A stretch of DNA of 64,000 nt, taken from positions 186,001 to 250,000 of the forward strand of contig JADKFR010000005.1 of the NCBI GenBank assembly GCA_016717345.1. Direction: 5' to 3'. Positions within the stretch are counted from its first letter, which is position 1, and every line of letters starts with the position of its first letter. Made by a program: the position numbers and the translations under genes. The notes under the pieces are model-generated. The model saw nothing but the letters and a program-made list of their open reading frames with translations. It was not told where the DNA came from and did no database searches. The DNA comes from Propionibacteriaceae bacterium (GTDB lineage Bacteria > Actinomycetota > Actinomycetes > Propionibacteriales > Propionibacteriaceae). Below, piece after piece: positions 24,926 to 35,428 of the stretch.

Positions 24926-27420
24926 CACTGTCCCCCGCCCCACGAATCCCAGGCGCTCTCGGCGGTGTGGCGCGGAGCCTGCCGGACGAAGTGTCGGGCG
25001 GAGATCCGGGTTTCCAGGTTCGCCATTTCGCCGATGAGTTGATCCAGCCACTTCAGCAGGTCGGAAGCAGGCTCCGGGAGCCGGTGCAACAGGGCCTCGG
25101 AGCGGGCGGCCAACGACTCGTCCCCCACCAGGCGAAGGTCCGCGGCGAGCGCGGTCAGCTGATGGGCGACCGATCGGGGGTTCGAAACATCCTGGATCAG
25201 CAGGACAACGACCGACTCGGCGGCCTCGGCCGGGCCGAGACCGGCCGCGGCGCGACGGCGATGGGTGATGATGCTCTCGCAGGAGCGCAGCACCGCTTCG
25301 GCGGCCGTCTCGGTCACCATGGGGTCGGCGACAGCGGCGGTACCGGCCGCCACGATTCGCACCAGCTTGAGGGTGTGCAGGGCTCGCTCCAAGCGCCCAC
25401 CGGCATCGAGGAACGCCCAGGAGGAGTCCCGGACCATGCTCTGCGCCATGATTCCGGCATACGCCAACAGCGACTCCAGGACGTCATCGAGGACCGGTTG
25501 CAGCTGGCGATCGACCGGCGGCGCGGCGGCCAGCGTCCGCTCCAAACGACCCAGGACGCTCCAGGTGTCGACGCTCATCAGATCCCGTACCTGCTGCGCC
25601 CGATCTACCAGGATCCGCGCGCTGAAGTTCACCCCGCCCGTCGCTCGAGGGTCGAGCGTGACGCGTCGCAGGTACTCCAAGGGCGACTCGGCTCCTCGGT
25701 GGGCGATCCCCGTGATCCGGGTCACGGACTCGTTGAGCAGCGCCATCGCCACCGCGCCGGGCGTTCCCGGGTGGCTGCCGTGGTCCTCGGTGAGGTCGTC
25801 GGCCACCTTGAGCAGACGCGCGGTCGATTCCGCCCGCTCGGCGTGCCGGCCGATGGCCAGCAGGGTTCCGGCCACCCGGGGCGTGACCTGGACGGGACGG
25901 GCGGAGCCGTTGACCAGGCTGAGCCGGGGTCGACTCGGCTGGCCCTGGGCCACGTAAGCGCTGGCGGGGACCCAGACATCCTTGGTGGCGGTGCCGACGC
26001 GGTTCGACACCGTGTACTCGCTCGCCGAGCTGGTGACCCGCCCCAGGCCCCCCGGCAGGAATTCGTAGTCGCGGTCGGCCGCCACCCCGAACGCGCGCAG
26101 GACGAAGCGCCGCGGCTCCAGCCCACCTTTGGTCACGACCGGCGCGGTGGACAATTCCAGAGGCTCCTGACCGCACCACGCCCACGGCTCGGCTGCCATC
26201 TCCTCGGCCAGCGCTGCCCGCTCTCCGGAGCTGAGCTCCCAGCCGTAGCGGACGGGGGCGGCGCCCCGCCCGGTCGGCTTGATGACGAGGCTGTCGAGGT
26301 TCGCCAGGACGTGGGACAGCCCGGACCGGTCCCCGCACCACCAGGTAGGCGGCGAATCCAGCAGCGGGGCCTCACCCAGCAGGGCTTCGGCGATGGGCCC
26401 GAGGTGGGCGATCAGTGCCGGGTTGTCCAGGACGCCGGCGCCGACGGGGTTCGCGAGGGTGACCAGTCCGTTGCGGGCCGCCTCGATCATTCCCGGCAGG
26501 CCGATCTCGGAGTTCCCGCGGAACTCCAGGGGGTCGCTCATCACGGCGTCGACGCGGCGCAGGATCACCTCGACCGGTTCGAGCCGGTCACCGGCCCGCA
26601 GCCAGGCCCGTCCGTGGCTGGTCACCAGGTCGTCGGCCTCGGCGACCGGGAAGCCCAGCATGGTCGCGAGGTAGCTCAGGTCGAAGGCCGACTCGCTGGT
26701 GCTGCCGGGCGAGAGCACGACGACCCGCGGGGTTTCCGCGGTGCTCGGGGCGGCGTCCATCAGCGAGGCGGCCATGGTGTGGAAGAAGCCGCGCAGCCGG
26801 GCCAGGTCGCTGCTGCGGTGGAGGCCGGCCATCACCCGGCTCACGATGTGCCGGGTCACCATGGCATAGCCCGCCCCGGTGGGGGCTTGGGTGCGATCCG
26901 AGATCACCCGCCACCGTCCGGTGTCGTCGCGCGCCAGGTCGGTGGCGGTGAGCATCAGTTGGCGGCCCGGTCCGGGCGCCACCCGGTCGGCTTGGCGCAG
27001 GAAGCCGGGGTGGCTGAGGACGGCCGCCGCCGGCAGGATCCGGCGCCGCAGCAGGGTCCGCTCGGTGTACAGATCGCTCAGGATCAGGTCGAGCAGTTGC
27101 GCACGTTGGGCCAGGCCGCGCTCGAGGTCCGTCCATTCCTGGGGAGCGATGACCAGGGGGATGGGGTCGATCGCCCACCGGCGGTCGGTGTGGGCCGCCA
27201 CCGATCCGTAGGTGACGCCCTCGTCGGCGACCAGATTGCGGGTTTCGGCCCGGGCGGCCAGCAGTCCTGTCAGGCCGAGGGACTCGATGGTGTCGGCAAC
27301 CCGGGCGTAGTGAGGACGGACGCTGGTGGCGTCGACCAGTTCGTCGTAGCCGCCCCTGGCCGGGTGCCGGCGATACGCGTCCAGAACTCCGCTGGAAACG
27401 CTCGAGACCGGGACGGACAT
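24925..27420 (-). CDS. Fused circularly permuted ATP-grasp and alpha-E domain protein
   Basis: This 831-residue fusion has an N-terminal circularly permuted type 2 ATP-grasp (DUF404/DUF407) covering about residues 20-490 (ADEGVTYGSVA; VVLSPGSTSESAFD; DSLVIKPTGRGAAPVRYG; EPRRFVLRAFG), then an alpha-helical alpha-E domain (DUF403) from about 520 (IGRHAERAESTARLLKVADD). In many bacteria these are separate genes beside a transglutaminase; here they are one polypeptide, coupled to the transglutaminase by a 1-bp overlap. ATP-grasp enzymes form peptide-like bonds, so a peptide-tagging role is inferred. Confidence 0.9.
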   Translation of the reverse strand: MSVPVSSVSSGVLDAYRRHPARGGYDELVDATSVRPHYARVADTIESLGLTGLLAARAETRNLVADEGVTYGSVAAHTDRRWAIDPIPLVIAPQEWTDLERGLAQRAQLLDLILSDLYTERTLLRRRILPAAAVLSHPGFLRQADRVAPGPGRQLMLTATDLARDDTGRWRVISDRTQAPTGAGYAMVTRHIVSRVMAGLHRSSDLARLRGFFHTMAASLMDAAPSTAETPRVVVLSPGSTSESAFDLSYLATMLGFPVAEADDLVTSHGRAWLRAGDRLEPVEVILRRVDAVMSDPLEFRGNSEIGLPGMIEAARNGLVTLANPVGAGVLDNPALIAHLGPIAEALLGEAPLLDSPPTWWCGDRSGLSHVLANLDSLVIKPTGRGAAPVRYGWELSSGERAALAEEMAAEPWAWCGQEPLELSTAPVVTKGGLEPRRFVLRAFGVAADRDYEFLPGGLGRVTSSASEYTVSNRVGTATKDVWVPASAYVAQGQPSRPRLSLVNGSARPVQVTPRVAGTLLAIGRHAERAESTARLLKVADDLTEDHGSHPGTPGAVAMALLNESVTRITGIAHRGAESPLEYLRRVTLDPRATGGVNFSARILVDRAQQVRDLMSVDTWSVLGRLERTLAAAPPVDRQLQPVLDDVLESLLAYAGIMAQSMVRDSSWAFLDAGGRLERALHTLKLVRIVAAGTAAVADPMVTETAAEAVLRSCESIITHRRRAAAGLGPAEAAESVVVLLIQDVSNPRSVAHQLTALAADLRLVGDESLAARSEALLHRLPEPASDLLKWLDQLIGEMANLETRISARHFVRQAPRHTAESAWDSWGGGQ

Positions 27421-27548
27421 GGCGCCACCCTACCCAGCGCGGGACGGCCGGCGATCTCTTTCCACCGGCGCTTCCCCGCGACCCCCCGAGGGCGCGCGCC
27501 GCGGCGGCCGTGCGGCTCCCCACCGGCGGTGGGCGCAGGCCCGCCGGC

Positions 27549-28193
27549 TCACTTCTTGAGGAAGTCGACGCCCTTCTTGGAGACTCGGAAGCCCTTGTGG
27601 GTGTCGAGATTCGAACAGCTGATCCCGGCTTCGGCGCTCTGGCAGACGAACGGTGAGCGCAGCAGCTTCTTCCCGTACGGGAGGATGGCCAACTTCTGGC
27701 CGTCGTACTTGACCGAGCCGAAGCCGGTGGACTTCCACCAGTCGACGTTCAAGCCATTGGTCTGAGGGAGGGCCTCGGCGCCGCCACTGCAGAAGTACTC
27801 CGTCTTGGTGCCGATCGAGACACCGGTGACGTCCAGGCCGCTGCCCGGACAGACCTTTGACGGCTTGGGGACCTTGGCCATGTTCATGTCCCGGGGGAAG
27901 TGGCACAGCGTCCAGTCGGCGCTCATCGCGCACCAGATCCGTCCGCTCGGACTCGCGAAGTGGACGTTGTCGAAGCTTGAGACGTCGAGGGCGTCCGTCT
28001 TCGTCGGCAGGGTGGGGGCGCTGGGCTTCGACGGGGTCGGCGTCGGCGAGGCGGTGGGGGTCGCCGCCGAGGGGGTTGCCGGCGTCGCGGCGGGCGGCGT
28101 CACTGCGCACCCGGCCAGCCACCCGAGGGCGAGCATGGCAAGAACAAGATCTGGTCTCAGCCCTGGGGCGATGGCTGGGAGCCTGCTGAACAA
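27549..28193 (-). CDS. Putative lipoprotein, function unknown
   Basis: About 214 residues with an N-terminal hydrophobic segment ending in lipobox LAGC (Cys about 29), a Thr/Pro/Ser/Ala linker, and a C-terminal domain with several cysteines (IWCAMS, TLCHFP, KVCPG, YFCSGG, FVCQS, ISCSN) that could form disulfides. It would be anchored outside the membrane. The only start that keeps a full signal peptide is a TTG at 28193 with a weak ribosome site, so the start is uncertain. No family recognised. Confidence 0.72.
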   Translation of the reverse strand: MFSRLPAIAPGLRPDLVLAMLALGWLAGCAVTPPAATPATPSAATPTASPTPTPSKPSAPTLPTKTDALDVSSFDNVHFASPSGRIWCAMSADWTLCHFPRDMNMAKVPKPSKVCPGSGLDVTGVSIGTKTEYFCSGGAEALPQTNGLNVDWWKSTGFGSVKYDGQKLAILPYGKKLLRSPFVCQSAEAGISCSNLDTHKGFRVSKKGVDFLKK

Positions 28194-28440
28194 TCATGTC
28201 CCGGCTGCGGCGCACCGGATCGGGCGATCTGCCGCGGCCACCTCGTGGGTCAGTAGGCCCACTACAGACCCTCGAAGTGGCCTTGCAGCTCATCCCGCCC
28301 GGCACGTCCTCGCTCGGCACAGCATTGTTCAGCACACTCCTCGGCACGGGCTAAGTCTTTCATCGGGTGGAATGGACGCCTGCGAGGCTTTGGTGAGAAT
28401 GCCCCAAGAATTCAGCGAGCCGACAACGCACAATGGGGAC

Positions 28441-29271
28441 GTGCCTGCGTCCCGAACCGCCCTGTGCCTGGGCAGCGGGGGGCTGAGCGGGGCGGCCTGG
28501 CAGTTGGGCGTGCTGGCGGGGCTGGTCGAGGCCGGGCTGGAGCCCGGCGCGGCGGATCTGATCGTCGGCACGTCGGCCGGCGCCCTGATCGGTGCCCATC
28601 TGGCGCTGGGACGCAGCCCGCAGGAGATCGCCGAGCAACTGGGGCGCCTCAGCCTGGACGGGAAACTGTCGACCCCGGCGCTGGCCCGGCTGCTGGCGGC
28701 CCAGGCGTGGCCGAGTCGTCGCCACGCGCTGCTGTGGTTGGGCCGACGAGCGACCGGAAGCGGGTGGTCGAGCGAGGTGGAGCAGCGGTGGGTGCGGAGC
28801 GTGGGTGGCGGCCTGGTCGGGCAGCCGTGGCCGGACGGGCTGGTGGTCGTCGCCGTGGACGCCGCCAGCGGGCGTCCCGCCTACTTCACTGCGGCCACCG
28901 CCGTCCCCCTGCCGCGGGCGGTGGCGGCCAGTTGTGCCATCCCGGGGGTCTTCCCGCCGGTGGTGATCGACGATCGCCCGCACTTCGATGGGGGGCTGCG
29001 CTCACCGGCGAACCTGGACGTGGCGGACGGCTGCGACCGCGTCCTGGCCATCGCCCCCCTCACCGGATCGCTGCGAGCCCATCGGCGTCCGGCTGCGCAG
29101 GCGTCGCGGTTGGCCCGCGGTGCTCGGGTGCTCCTGATCGAGCCGGACGGGCCGGCCCGGCGGGCGATCGGCGTGGACGTGGTGTCGGTCCGGCGGCTGG
29201 GGCGGGCGATGGCAGAGGGACACCGCAGCGGGCTGGACGCGGCGTCCGAGGCCCGAGCCTTGTTCGGCTGA
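28441..29271 (+). CDS. Patatin-like phospholipase family protein
   Basis: This 276-residue protein has the patatin core: oxyanion loop LGSGGLSGAAWQLGVL, nucleophile elbow VGTSAGAL and catalytic Asp in FDGGLRSP. Patatins are Ser-Asp dyad lipid acyl hydrolases. A signal peptide is not seen. GTG at 28441 starts directly before the domain; ATGs at 28372 and 28399 are in frame and cannot be ruled out. Divergent from the lipoprotein gene across about 250 bp that shows nothing else. Confidence 0.85.
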   Translation: MPASRTALCLGSGGLSGAAWQLGVLAGLVEAGLEPGAADLIVGTSAGALIGAHLALGRSPQEIAEQLGRLSLDGKLSTPALARLLAAQAWPSRRHALLWLGRRATGSGWSSEVEQRWVRSVGGGLVGQPWPDGLVVVAVDAASGRPAYFTAATAVPLPRAVAASCAIPGVFPPVVIDDRPHFDGGLRSPANLDVADGCDRVLAIAPLTGSLRAHRRPAAQASRLARGARVLLIEPDGPARRAIGVDVVSVRRLGRAMAEGHRSGLDAASEARALFG

Positions 29272-29414
29272 GCCGGCGGCGGATCCGCCGGAACGCCCTC
29301 CCCGCCTGCCGGCAGCGGGCAGATTGTTCCCAGGACGGCACCCACTCCGCTCCTGCCCTGCCCAGATTGGTGCGGGGCGACTAGATTGACCTGCACTCAG
29401 TCGAGGAGGACTCC

Positions 29415-32400
29415 GTGTTCCGCAAGATCCTGGTCGCCAATCGTGGCGAAATCGCCGTCCGCGCCTTCCGGGCCGCCACCGAACTGGGGGTGGGGACCGT
29501 CGCGGTCTTCCCCTACGAGGACCGGCACGCCGAATACCGGTTGAAGGCGGACGAGTCGTACCAGATCGGCGACAAGGGGCACCCCGTCCGCGCCTACCTC
29601 GACATCGACGGCATCGTGGCGGCTGCCCGCAGCGCCGAAGCCGACGCGATCTACCCCGGCTACGGGTTCCTGTCGGAGAATCCGGATCTGGCCCAGGCCT
29701 GCGAGACGGCCGGGATCACCTTCATCGGGCCCCGCCACGAGGTGCTCGAACTGACCGGCAACAAGGCCCGGGCGATCGCCGCGGCCCGCGAGGCCGGACT
29801 GCCCACGCTCACCGGTTCCGAACCCAGCGACGACGTCGACACCCTGCTCGCGGCGGCGGCCGATGCCACGTTCCCGCTGTTCGTCAAAGCCGTCAGCGGC
29901 GGTGGCGGACGGGGCATGCGCCGCGTCGACGATCCCGCGAAGCTGCGCGCCGCGATCACCGAGGCGATGCGGGAGGCGGATGCGGCGTTCGGCGATTCCC
30001 GGATGTACCTCGAGGAGGCCGTGATCCGGCCCCGCCACATCGAGGTGCAGGTGCTGGGCGATGCCACCGGCCACGTCGTCCACCTCTTCGAGCGGGACTG
30101 TTCGGTGCAGCGCCGCCACCAGAAGGTGGTCGAGGTGGCGCCGGCCCCGAACCTGGATCCCGACCTGCGCGCGCGGATGTGCGCCGACGCCGTCCGCTTC
30201 GCGACGCACATCAACTATGTGAACGCCGGCACCGTGGAATTCCTGCTGGGCGAGGACGGCCGCTACGTCTTCATCGAGATGAACCCGCGCATCCAGGTCG
30301 AGCACACGGTGACCGAAGAGGTCACCGACGTCGACCTGGTGTCGTCCCAGATCCGGATCGCCGCTGGGGAAACCCTGGAGCAGGTCGGGCTACGCCAGGA
30401 GGATATCCACGTCCGCGGCGCAGCCCTGCAGTGCCGGGTGACGACCGAGGACCCGTCCAACGGCTTCCGTCCCGACACCGGCCGGATCTCGGTCTACCGC
30501 ACCCCGGGCGGCGCCGGGGTCCGGTTGGACGGGGGCGTGGTGTACGCCGGGTCCGAGGTGGGTGCCCACTTCGATTCGATGCTGACCAAGCTGACCTGCC
30601 GCGGACGCGACCTGCGGTCGGCAGCCCGCCGGGCCTACCGGGCCCTCACCGAGTTCCGGATCCGAGGGGTGTCGACCAACATCCCGTTCCTCGAAGCGGT
30701 GATCTCGGACGCCGACTTCCTCGACGGGCACGCCACCACGTCGTTCATCGACGAGCGCCCCTACCTGTTGCACCATCGGCTGCCCGCCGACCGCGGCACC
30801 AAGCTGCTGAGCTACCTGGCTTCGGTGACCGTGAACAAGCCGAACGGGGAGAGCCGCACCACCGTCACCCCGCGCGACAAGCTGCCCGCCGACGACGCGA
30901 CGCCGCCGCCGGCCGGCTCCCGGCAGCGGCTGCTGGCGCTCGGCCCGGCCGGCTTCGCCGCCGACCTGCGCGCCAGCCGGGCGGTCGCCGTCACGGACAC
31001 GACTTTCCGGGACGCCCACCAGTCACTGCTCGCCACCCGGGTGCGCACCCGCGACCTGGTGAAGGTGGCGCCGACCATGGCCCGGCTGCTGCCCGGGTTG
31101 TTCAGCGTCGAGGCCTGGGGCGGGGCCACGTACGACGTGGCACTGCGCTTCCTGAAGGAGGACCCCTGGGCGCGGCTGGACGAGCTGCACGCCGCGATCC
31201 CGAACGTGCCGCTGCAGATGCTGCTCCGCGGCCGGAACACGGTCGGCTACACCCCGTACCCCTGGCGGTGACGAGGGCGTTCGTGGCCGAGGCGGCACGC
31301 TCCGGCCTCGATATCTTCCGGATCTTCGACGCCTTGAACAATGTCGACCAGATCCGTCCCGCGATCGAGGCGGTGCTGGAAACCGATGTGGCGGTCGCCG
31401 AGGCGGCGCTGTGCTACACGGGCAACATGACGTCGCCGGGCGAGACCCTCTACACCCTCGACTACTACCTGCGGCTCGCCGAGCAGCTGGTCGAGGCCGG
31501 CGCGCACATCCTGGCGATCAAGGACATGGCCGGCCTGCTGCGGGCGCCGGCCGCGGCCAAGCTGGTGACCGCGCTGCGCAGCCGGTTCGACCTGCCCGTC
31601 CACCTGCACACCCACGACACCGCCGGCGGCCAGCTGGGGACGCTGCTGTCGGCGATCGACGCCGGCGTGGACGCGGTGGACGTAGCCTCGGCGGCGATGG
31701 CGGGCACCACCTCCCAGGTGTCCATGTCGGCACTGGTGGCAGCTTTGGAGGGGACCGAACGCGACACCGGCCTCTCGCTGGACGCGGTGACGCGGCTCGA
31801 GCCGTACTTCGAGGCCATGCGCAAGCTCTACGCGCCGTTCGAGTCCGGGCTGCCCGGGCCGACCGGACGGGTCTACCATCACGAGATCCCGGGCGGGCAG
31901 CTGTCGAACCTGCGGCAGCAGGCGATCGCGCTCGGGCTGGGGGACCGGTTCGAGGCGATCGAGGACATGTACGCCGCCGCCAACCGGATCCTGGGCAACA
32001 TCGTCAAGGTGACGCCTTCCTCCAAGGTGGTCGGCGACCTCGCGTTGGCACTCGTCGGCCGCAAGGCCGACCCGTCCGACTTCGAAGCGAACCCCGGAGC
32101 GTACGACATCCCGGAGTCGGTCATCGGCTTCCTCAACGGCGACCTGGGAGACCCGCCCGGTGGTTGGCCGGAGCCCTTCCGCACCAAGGCGTTGCAGGGA
32201 CGGGTGACCCGTCCGGTCGAGACCGAACTGTCGGCCGACGAGACGGCGGCCCTGGCGGCGAACCCGAGGCAGACCCTCAACCGCCTGCTGTTCCCCGGCC
32301 CGACCCGCGACTACGAGGAGGCGGTCGCGGACTTCTCCGAGCTCACCGTCCTGGAGACCCGGGAGTTCCTCCACGGGCTGCGGCTGGACGAGGAGGTCGA

Positions 32401-32788
32401 GGTGGAGCTGGTGAAGGGCAAGAAGCTGTTGCTCAGCGTCTCCGCCATCGGGGAGCCGGACGACCGGGGGATGCGCCAGGTGGTGTGCGCGGTCAACGGC
32501 CAGATGCGGACGGTGTCCATCCGCGACCACGCGGTGAAGTCGACGGTCGCCCTGGCCGAGCGGGCCGACCCCAGTGTTCCGGGGCAGATCCCCGCCCCGT
32601 TCGCGGGTGTGGTGACGCTGATCGTCGAAGCCGGGGACGAGGTGACGGCCGGCCAGCAGGTGGCCACGATCGAGGCCATGAAGATGGAGGCCGCGATCAC
32701 CACGAGCGTGGCGGGCACGGTGAAGCGGCTGGCCATCGGGCATGCCCAGGCCGTGGAGGGCGGCGACCTGCTGCTGGTCGTGGAGTAG
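29415..32788 (+). pseudogene. pyc: Pyruvate carboxylase, interrupted by a single-base frameshift
   Basis: Read through one frame change, this encodes a full-length pyruvate carboxylase of about 1,124 residues: biotin carboxylase (FRKILVANRGEIAVRAFRAA; SGGGGRGMR), carboxyltransferase (DTTFRDAHQSLLATRVRT; LHTHDTAGGQ) and C-terminal biotinyl domain (IEAMKMEA). It makes oxaloacetate from pyruvate. The first frame stops at 31271 after NTVGYTPYPWR; the second resumes as LAVTRAFVAEAARSG, where the family reads YPTEVTRAF. The break lies at a C4 run, 31259-31265, consistent with one lost base. Because everything on both sides is well conserved, a sequencing error is likely and the gene is probably intact in the organism. 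Confidence 0.9.
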
Positions 32789-32789
32789 C

Positions 32790-34235
32790 TCAGCCGCCCG
32801 GGCGGAAGGCCGACCCCATCGACTCCAAGGCCCCTTCGGCGATGGGTAGCAATCCGCGCCGGGCTGCGGCGACCAGTTGCGCGTGGTCGGCGACTGTCTG
32901 GTCGGCGTAGCGGCGTGCGAATCCGGCCATGGCATCGGGGACGCCGTCGGAATCGCCCAGGTAGCCGGCGATCATGGAGGCCCCCGACGTGCGGGCGTGG
33001 CCCTTGGCCAGCAGATGCCCCACGATGCCCGAGTAGTCGGCCAGTGCCGTGGCCGTCATGGCGTTCAGGGGGACCGTCCCCTTCATGTTCCGGAACTGCC
33101 GGACGTAGTACTGGCGGCCGAGGAACTCCGTCCAGCCCAGCAGCGGATCGCTGACGGTCTGCAGGGCCTGCTGGTACTCGACGACGCGTTGGCCCTGGTG
33201 GCTGTGCCAGGCGTCGTTGCCGTGCACGAAGCGGGCCAGGACGGAGCGTCGGGCCTCCTTGAGTTGGAGGAAGAGCACGTCGTCGGGGCTGGACCCCTCC
33301 AGCAGGGCGACGTACGCGCGGAGCCCGACCGACCCCACGCCGACGACCTTGTGGGCGATGTCCACCAGCGTGTACCCGGCCACCACCCGACGCCAGTGCG
33401 GCGGGAGCGTCGTGAGGTAGTCGTCCAGGGCACCGGCGATGGCCTCGTACTCCTGGGCGGTGACCGCGGTGATCACGGGCGGATCGGGAATGATGTGGCG
33501 GTGGCCGTCGGTCAGGCCGGTGAGCTTGGGCAGGGCCCGGTCGCTGGTCCGTTTGCGGGCCAGTTTGGCGGCCCGTTTGATCTCATCCTTGAGGGACTGC
33601 TCGCTGACGCTGTCATGCAGTTCGGCGACCCCGAGCCGGTTGAACGAGCGTGCGAGCAGGGGTTGGGTGGCCAGCGCGGCCACCTCGTCGCGGTAGGCCC
33701 GCACGCAGGTCCGGACCGCCTCCGAGCAGGCCTCCTCGGAGTACCCGTTCTCCCGTCCGGCGGCGTGGATGCTGGCCGTCACGCGGCGCAGGTCCCATTC
33801 CCACGAGCCGGGATGCGCCTCGTCGAAGTCGTTCAGGTCGATCACCTGCTCGCCCTCGGGGGAGCGGTAGAAGCCGAAGTTGCCCAGGTGAGCGTCGCCG
33901 CAGATCACCGGACGGATGCCCGTGGCGGGCAGGGACGCAACATCGGCGGCCATCACCACCGCGGCGCCGCGCAGGTAGCCGTAGGGGCTGGACGCCATCC
34001 GTCCCACTCGGAGCCCGATCAGATCCGGCACCCGCCCGGCGTGCGACATGGCGATCAGTTCGAGCGGGTCGAACCGCGACGACGTCGCCTCCCAGGTGGC
34101 CAGCGACGCGTGCGGGACCGTCTGCTGCAGGCTGCGTCCCAGCGCGAACCGTTCTTCGCGGGTGGTGCTGGCCTGCCGGACGGAGCGGAACCGTTGGCTG
34201 TCCGCCGTTGCCAGGATGGTGTGGTCGATCGTCAT
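32790..34235 (-). CDS. DUF2252 family protein
   Basis: This 481-residue protein matches DUF2252, a family distantly like aminoglycoside-phosphotransferase kinases: GDAHLGNFGFYRS and DLNDFDEAHPGSWEWDLRR resemble the catalytic loop and metal-binding segment. Its role is unknown. The N-terminal RFALGRSLQQTVPHASLATW is typical. It is convergent with pyruvate carboxylase, with one base between the two stop codons. Confidence 0.88.
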   Translation of the reverse strand: MTIDHTILATADSQRFRSVRQASTTREERFALGRSLQQTVPHASLATWEATSSRFDPLELIAMSHAGRVPDLIGLRVGRMASSPYGYLRGAAVVMAADVASLPATGIRPVICGDAHLGNFGFYRSPEGEQVIDLNDFDEAHPGSWEWDLRRVTASIHAAGRENGYSEEACSEAVRTCVRAYRDEVAALATQPLLARSFNRLGVAELHDSVSEQSLKDEIKRAAKLARKRTSDRALPKLTGLTDGHRHIIPDPPVITAVTAQEYEAIAGALDDYLTTLPPHWRRVVAGYTLVDIAHKVVGVGSVGLRAYVALLEGSSPDDVLFLQLKEARRSVLARFVHGNDAWHSHQGQRVVEYQQALQTVSDPLLGWTEFLGRQYYVRQFRNMKGTVPLNAMTATALADYSGIVGHLLAKGHARTSGASMIAGYLGDSDGVPDAMAGFARRYADQTVADHAQLVAAARRGLLPIAEGALESMGSAFRPGG

Positions 34236-34329
34236 CGAAGCCCCCTTGCTCGCTGGGTTTCAGGCTAGTGCTCCACCGCAGCGGGTGGCAGGCGTGGTGG
34301 CGAGCATTCTCTCTGGGCTCCCACGGTCC

Positions 34330-34398
34330 GGGGTAGGTCGGGCGGGGTAGGCGGGCGGGGTAGGTCGGGCGGGGCATGTCGGGCGGGGCACGTCGGGG
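34330..34398. repeat. Tandem repeat of a 14-bp unit
   Basis: About five imperfect copies of GGGGTAGGTCGGGC (variants with GCATGTC, GCACGTC; one copy is 13 bp) lie just upstream of the folP2-like gene. Non-coding. Confidence 0.75.
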
Positions 34399-34431
34399 GT
34401 ACGGGTTTGTGACGTGCGGCACAGTGGAGCG

Positions 34432-35406
34432 GTGAGCACACTGAGATTCGGTCAGGAGCGACCTGAGACCGCCGCCGCGCGGGACGAGCCGGTGTGGCCG
34501 GTTCCCCTGGTGGACCCGGCGCCGCTGGTGCTGAACGGACGGCGCTTCGACGCGTCCCGTCCGGCGGTGATGGGGATCATCAACCTGACCCCCGACTCGT
34601 TCTTCGCCGGGGCGCGGTTCAGCGACCTCGGCGAGGCGCTGGCGGCCCTCGACCGGCTGGTTGCCGAGGGCGCGGACATCGTGGACGTGGGCGGAGTCCG
34701 CGCCGGACAGGTCGGGCCCTGGGTCGAGGTCGACGAAGAGATCGGACGGGTGCTGCCGTTCCTCACCGCCGCGCGGGAGCGACACCCGCAGCTGTGCCTG
34801 AGCCTGGACACCTGGCGGGCTCCGGTGGCGCGGGCGTGTCAGGTCGTCGGCATCGACGTCGTGAACGACACCTGGGCGGGGGCGGACCCGTCCCTGGTCG
34901 AGGTGGCGGCAGACATCGGGGCCGGCTACGTGGTGTCCCACACCGGCGGACTGCCTCCACGCACCGACCCGGTGGCGATCAGCTACGGCGCCGACCCCGA
35001 CGATGTCGTTCGCGACGTGCTGGCCGGTTTGCGGCGCGGGGCTGAGCGCGCCGTGGCGGCCGGCATTCCCCCGGAGCGGATCATGGTCGATCCGACCCTC
35101 GATTTCGGCAAGACGACCCGGCACTCGCTGCGGCTGCTGCGCGCCACCGCGCAGCTCACCTCGCTGGGCTTCCCGGTGCTGCAGGCCTTGTCGCGGAAGG
35201 ATTTTGTGGGTGAGACCCTGGATCTGCCGGTCGATGACCGGCTGGAGGGGACGCTGGCGGCGACCGCCGTCGCGGCCTGGCTGGGGGCCACCGTGTTCCG
35301 GGCCCACGACGTGCGGGCCACCCGGCGGGTCGCCGACATGGTGGCCTCGATCCGGGGTGACCGGCCGCCGGTGCACGCCGTCCGCGGAGAACCACCGCTG
35401 GGCTGA
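34432..35406 (+). CDS. folP2: FolP2-type dihydropteroate synthase homologue
   Basis: This roughly 324-residue TIM-barrel protein resembles dihydropteroate synthase: [33 protein letters not shown]. But the pterin/pABA loop that reads DVGGESTRPG in true enzymes is [11 protein letters not shown] here, and the Asp segment is [10 protein letters not shown]. Both features match actinobacterial FolP2 (as in Mycobacterium), for which DHPS activity has not been found. Starts GTG 34432 or GTG 34414 are both possible. The real folP is not in the window. Confidence 0.85.
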   Translation: MSTLRFGQERPETAAARDEPVWPVPLVDPAPLVLNGRRFDASRPAVMGIINLTPDSFFAGARFSDLGEALAALDRLVAEGADIVDVGGVRAGQVGPWVEVDEEIGRVLPFLTAARERHPQLCLSLDTWRAPVARACQVVGIDVVNDTWAGADPSLVEVAADIGAGYVVSHTGGLPPRTDPVAISYGADPDDVVRDVLAGLRRGAERAVAAGIPPERIMVDPTLDFGKTTRHSLRLLRATAQLTSLGFPVLQALSRKDFVGETLDLPVDDRLEGTLAATAVAAWLGATVFRAHDVRATRRVADMVASIRGDRPPVHAVRGEPPLG

Positions 35407-35428
35407 GCCCGCGGCATATCCTGCGGTC

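Noticed and set aside
24646..27765. A 1,039-residue open frame on the plus strand
   Set aside because: It lies antisense to the well-recognised ATP-grasp/alpha-E gene; its Gly/Arg/Pro-rich translation is typical of a shadow frame in GC-rich DNA.
31250..31271. Programmed ribosomal frameshift in pyruvate carboxylase
   Set aside because: No slippery heptamer or downstream structure stands out, and the family is not known to use it.
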